A stretch of 6,020 bases of DNA, from contig JAAUPO010000169.1 of NCBI GenBank assembly GCA_012033095.1, forward strand, positions 1-6,020, read 5' to 3'. Every line of letters begins with the position of its first letter. Position 1 is the first letter of the stretch. Under the pieces are notes generated by a model, which made no database searches, was not told where the DNA came from, and was given only the letters and a program-made list of their open reading frames with translations. Below, in pieces: positions 5,995-6,020 of this stretch. Position numbers and translations under genes: made by a program. The DNA comes from Synechococcaceae cyanobacterium RL_1_2 (GTDB taxonomy: Bacteria > Cyanobacteriota > Cyanobacteriia > Cyanobacteriales > JAAUPO01).

Positions 5995-6020
5995 TTCCCC
6001 TATTAAATAAAACGGTTTTA
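5995..6020. other. Short AT-rich flank at the window edge
   Basis: These last 26 bases beyond the target duplication are mostly A and T, and nothing can be recognised in them. Whatever gene lies to the right is outside the window. Confidence 0.4.

Noticed and set aside
1..6020. tRNA, rRNA or CRISPR array
   Set aside because: No cloverleaf, conserved rRNA stretch or regularly spaced direct repeat series was seen on either strand by eye.

Overview
The window is very probably cyanobacterial. It holds five exact copies of the octamer GCGATCGC (HIP1, abundant in many cyanobacterial genomes) at 2027-2034, 2789-2796, 4298-4305, 4512-4519 and 5101-5108, and several one-base variants. The proteins are of types I recognise from cyanobacteria: a MoxR ATPase, an FtsH protease with the [12 protein letters not shown] linker, DeoC and a DUF4112 protein. 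Starts lack clear Shine-Dalgarno sites, which is common in cyanobacteria. I cannot name the genus.

Layout, left to right. 1-303 has no supportable gene. It holds a palindrome, a GC-rich inverted-repeat element (about 74-193) resembling a MITE, and AT-rich DNA with short tandem repeats in front of the first gene. 304-1215 (+) encodes an intact MoxR-family AAA+ ATPase. 1374-3284 (+) is ftsH, a membrane-bound zinc metalloprotease. 3285-3552 is intergenic and has a short GC-rich repeat like part of the first element. 3553-4239 (+) is deoC, deoxyribose-phosphate aldolase. Its end overlaps by 44 bp the end of a leftward pair: a 304-aa membrane-anchored coiled-coil protein (5606-4692), then a DUF4112 membrane protein (4678-4196). 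5607-6020 is non-coding and contains the clearest mobile element: 128 bp (5855-5982) with 16-bp terminal inverted repeats and a perfect 12-bp direct repeat on both sides.

ftsH and deoC are each broken by two single-base length changes in homopolymers. In each gene the two changes cancel, so full-length proteins of 636 and 228 aa can be rebuilt with all catalytic residues. Sequencing or assembly error is the most economical explanation, and both genes are annotated here as whole genes.

The window does not show an obvious defence or metabolic island. MoxR (chaperone-type) and FtsH (quality-control protease) could act in related protein-maintenance work, but that is inference from adjacency. 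The least explained part is the coiled-coil plus DUF4112 pair, which looks like a small membrane operon of unknown function.
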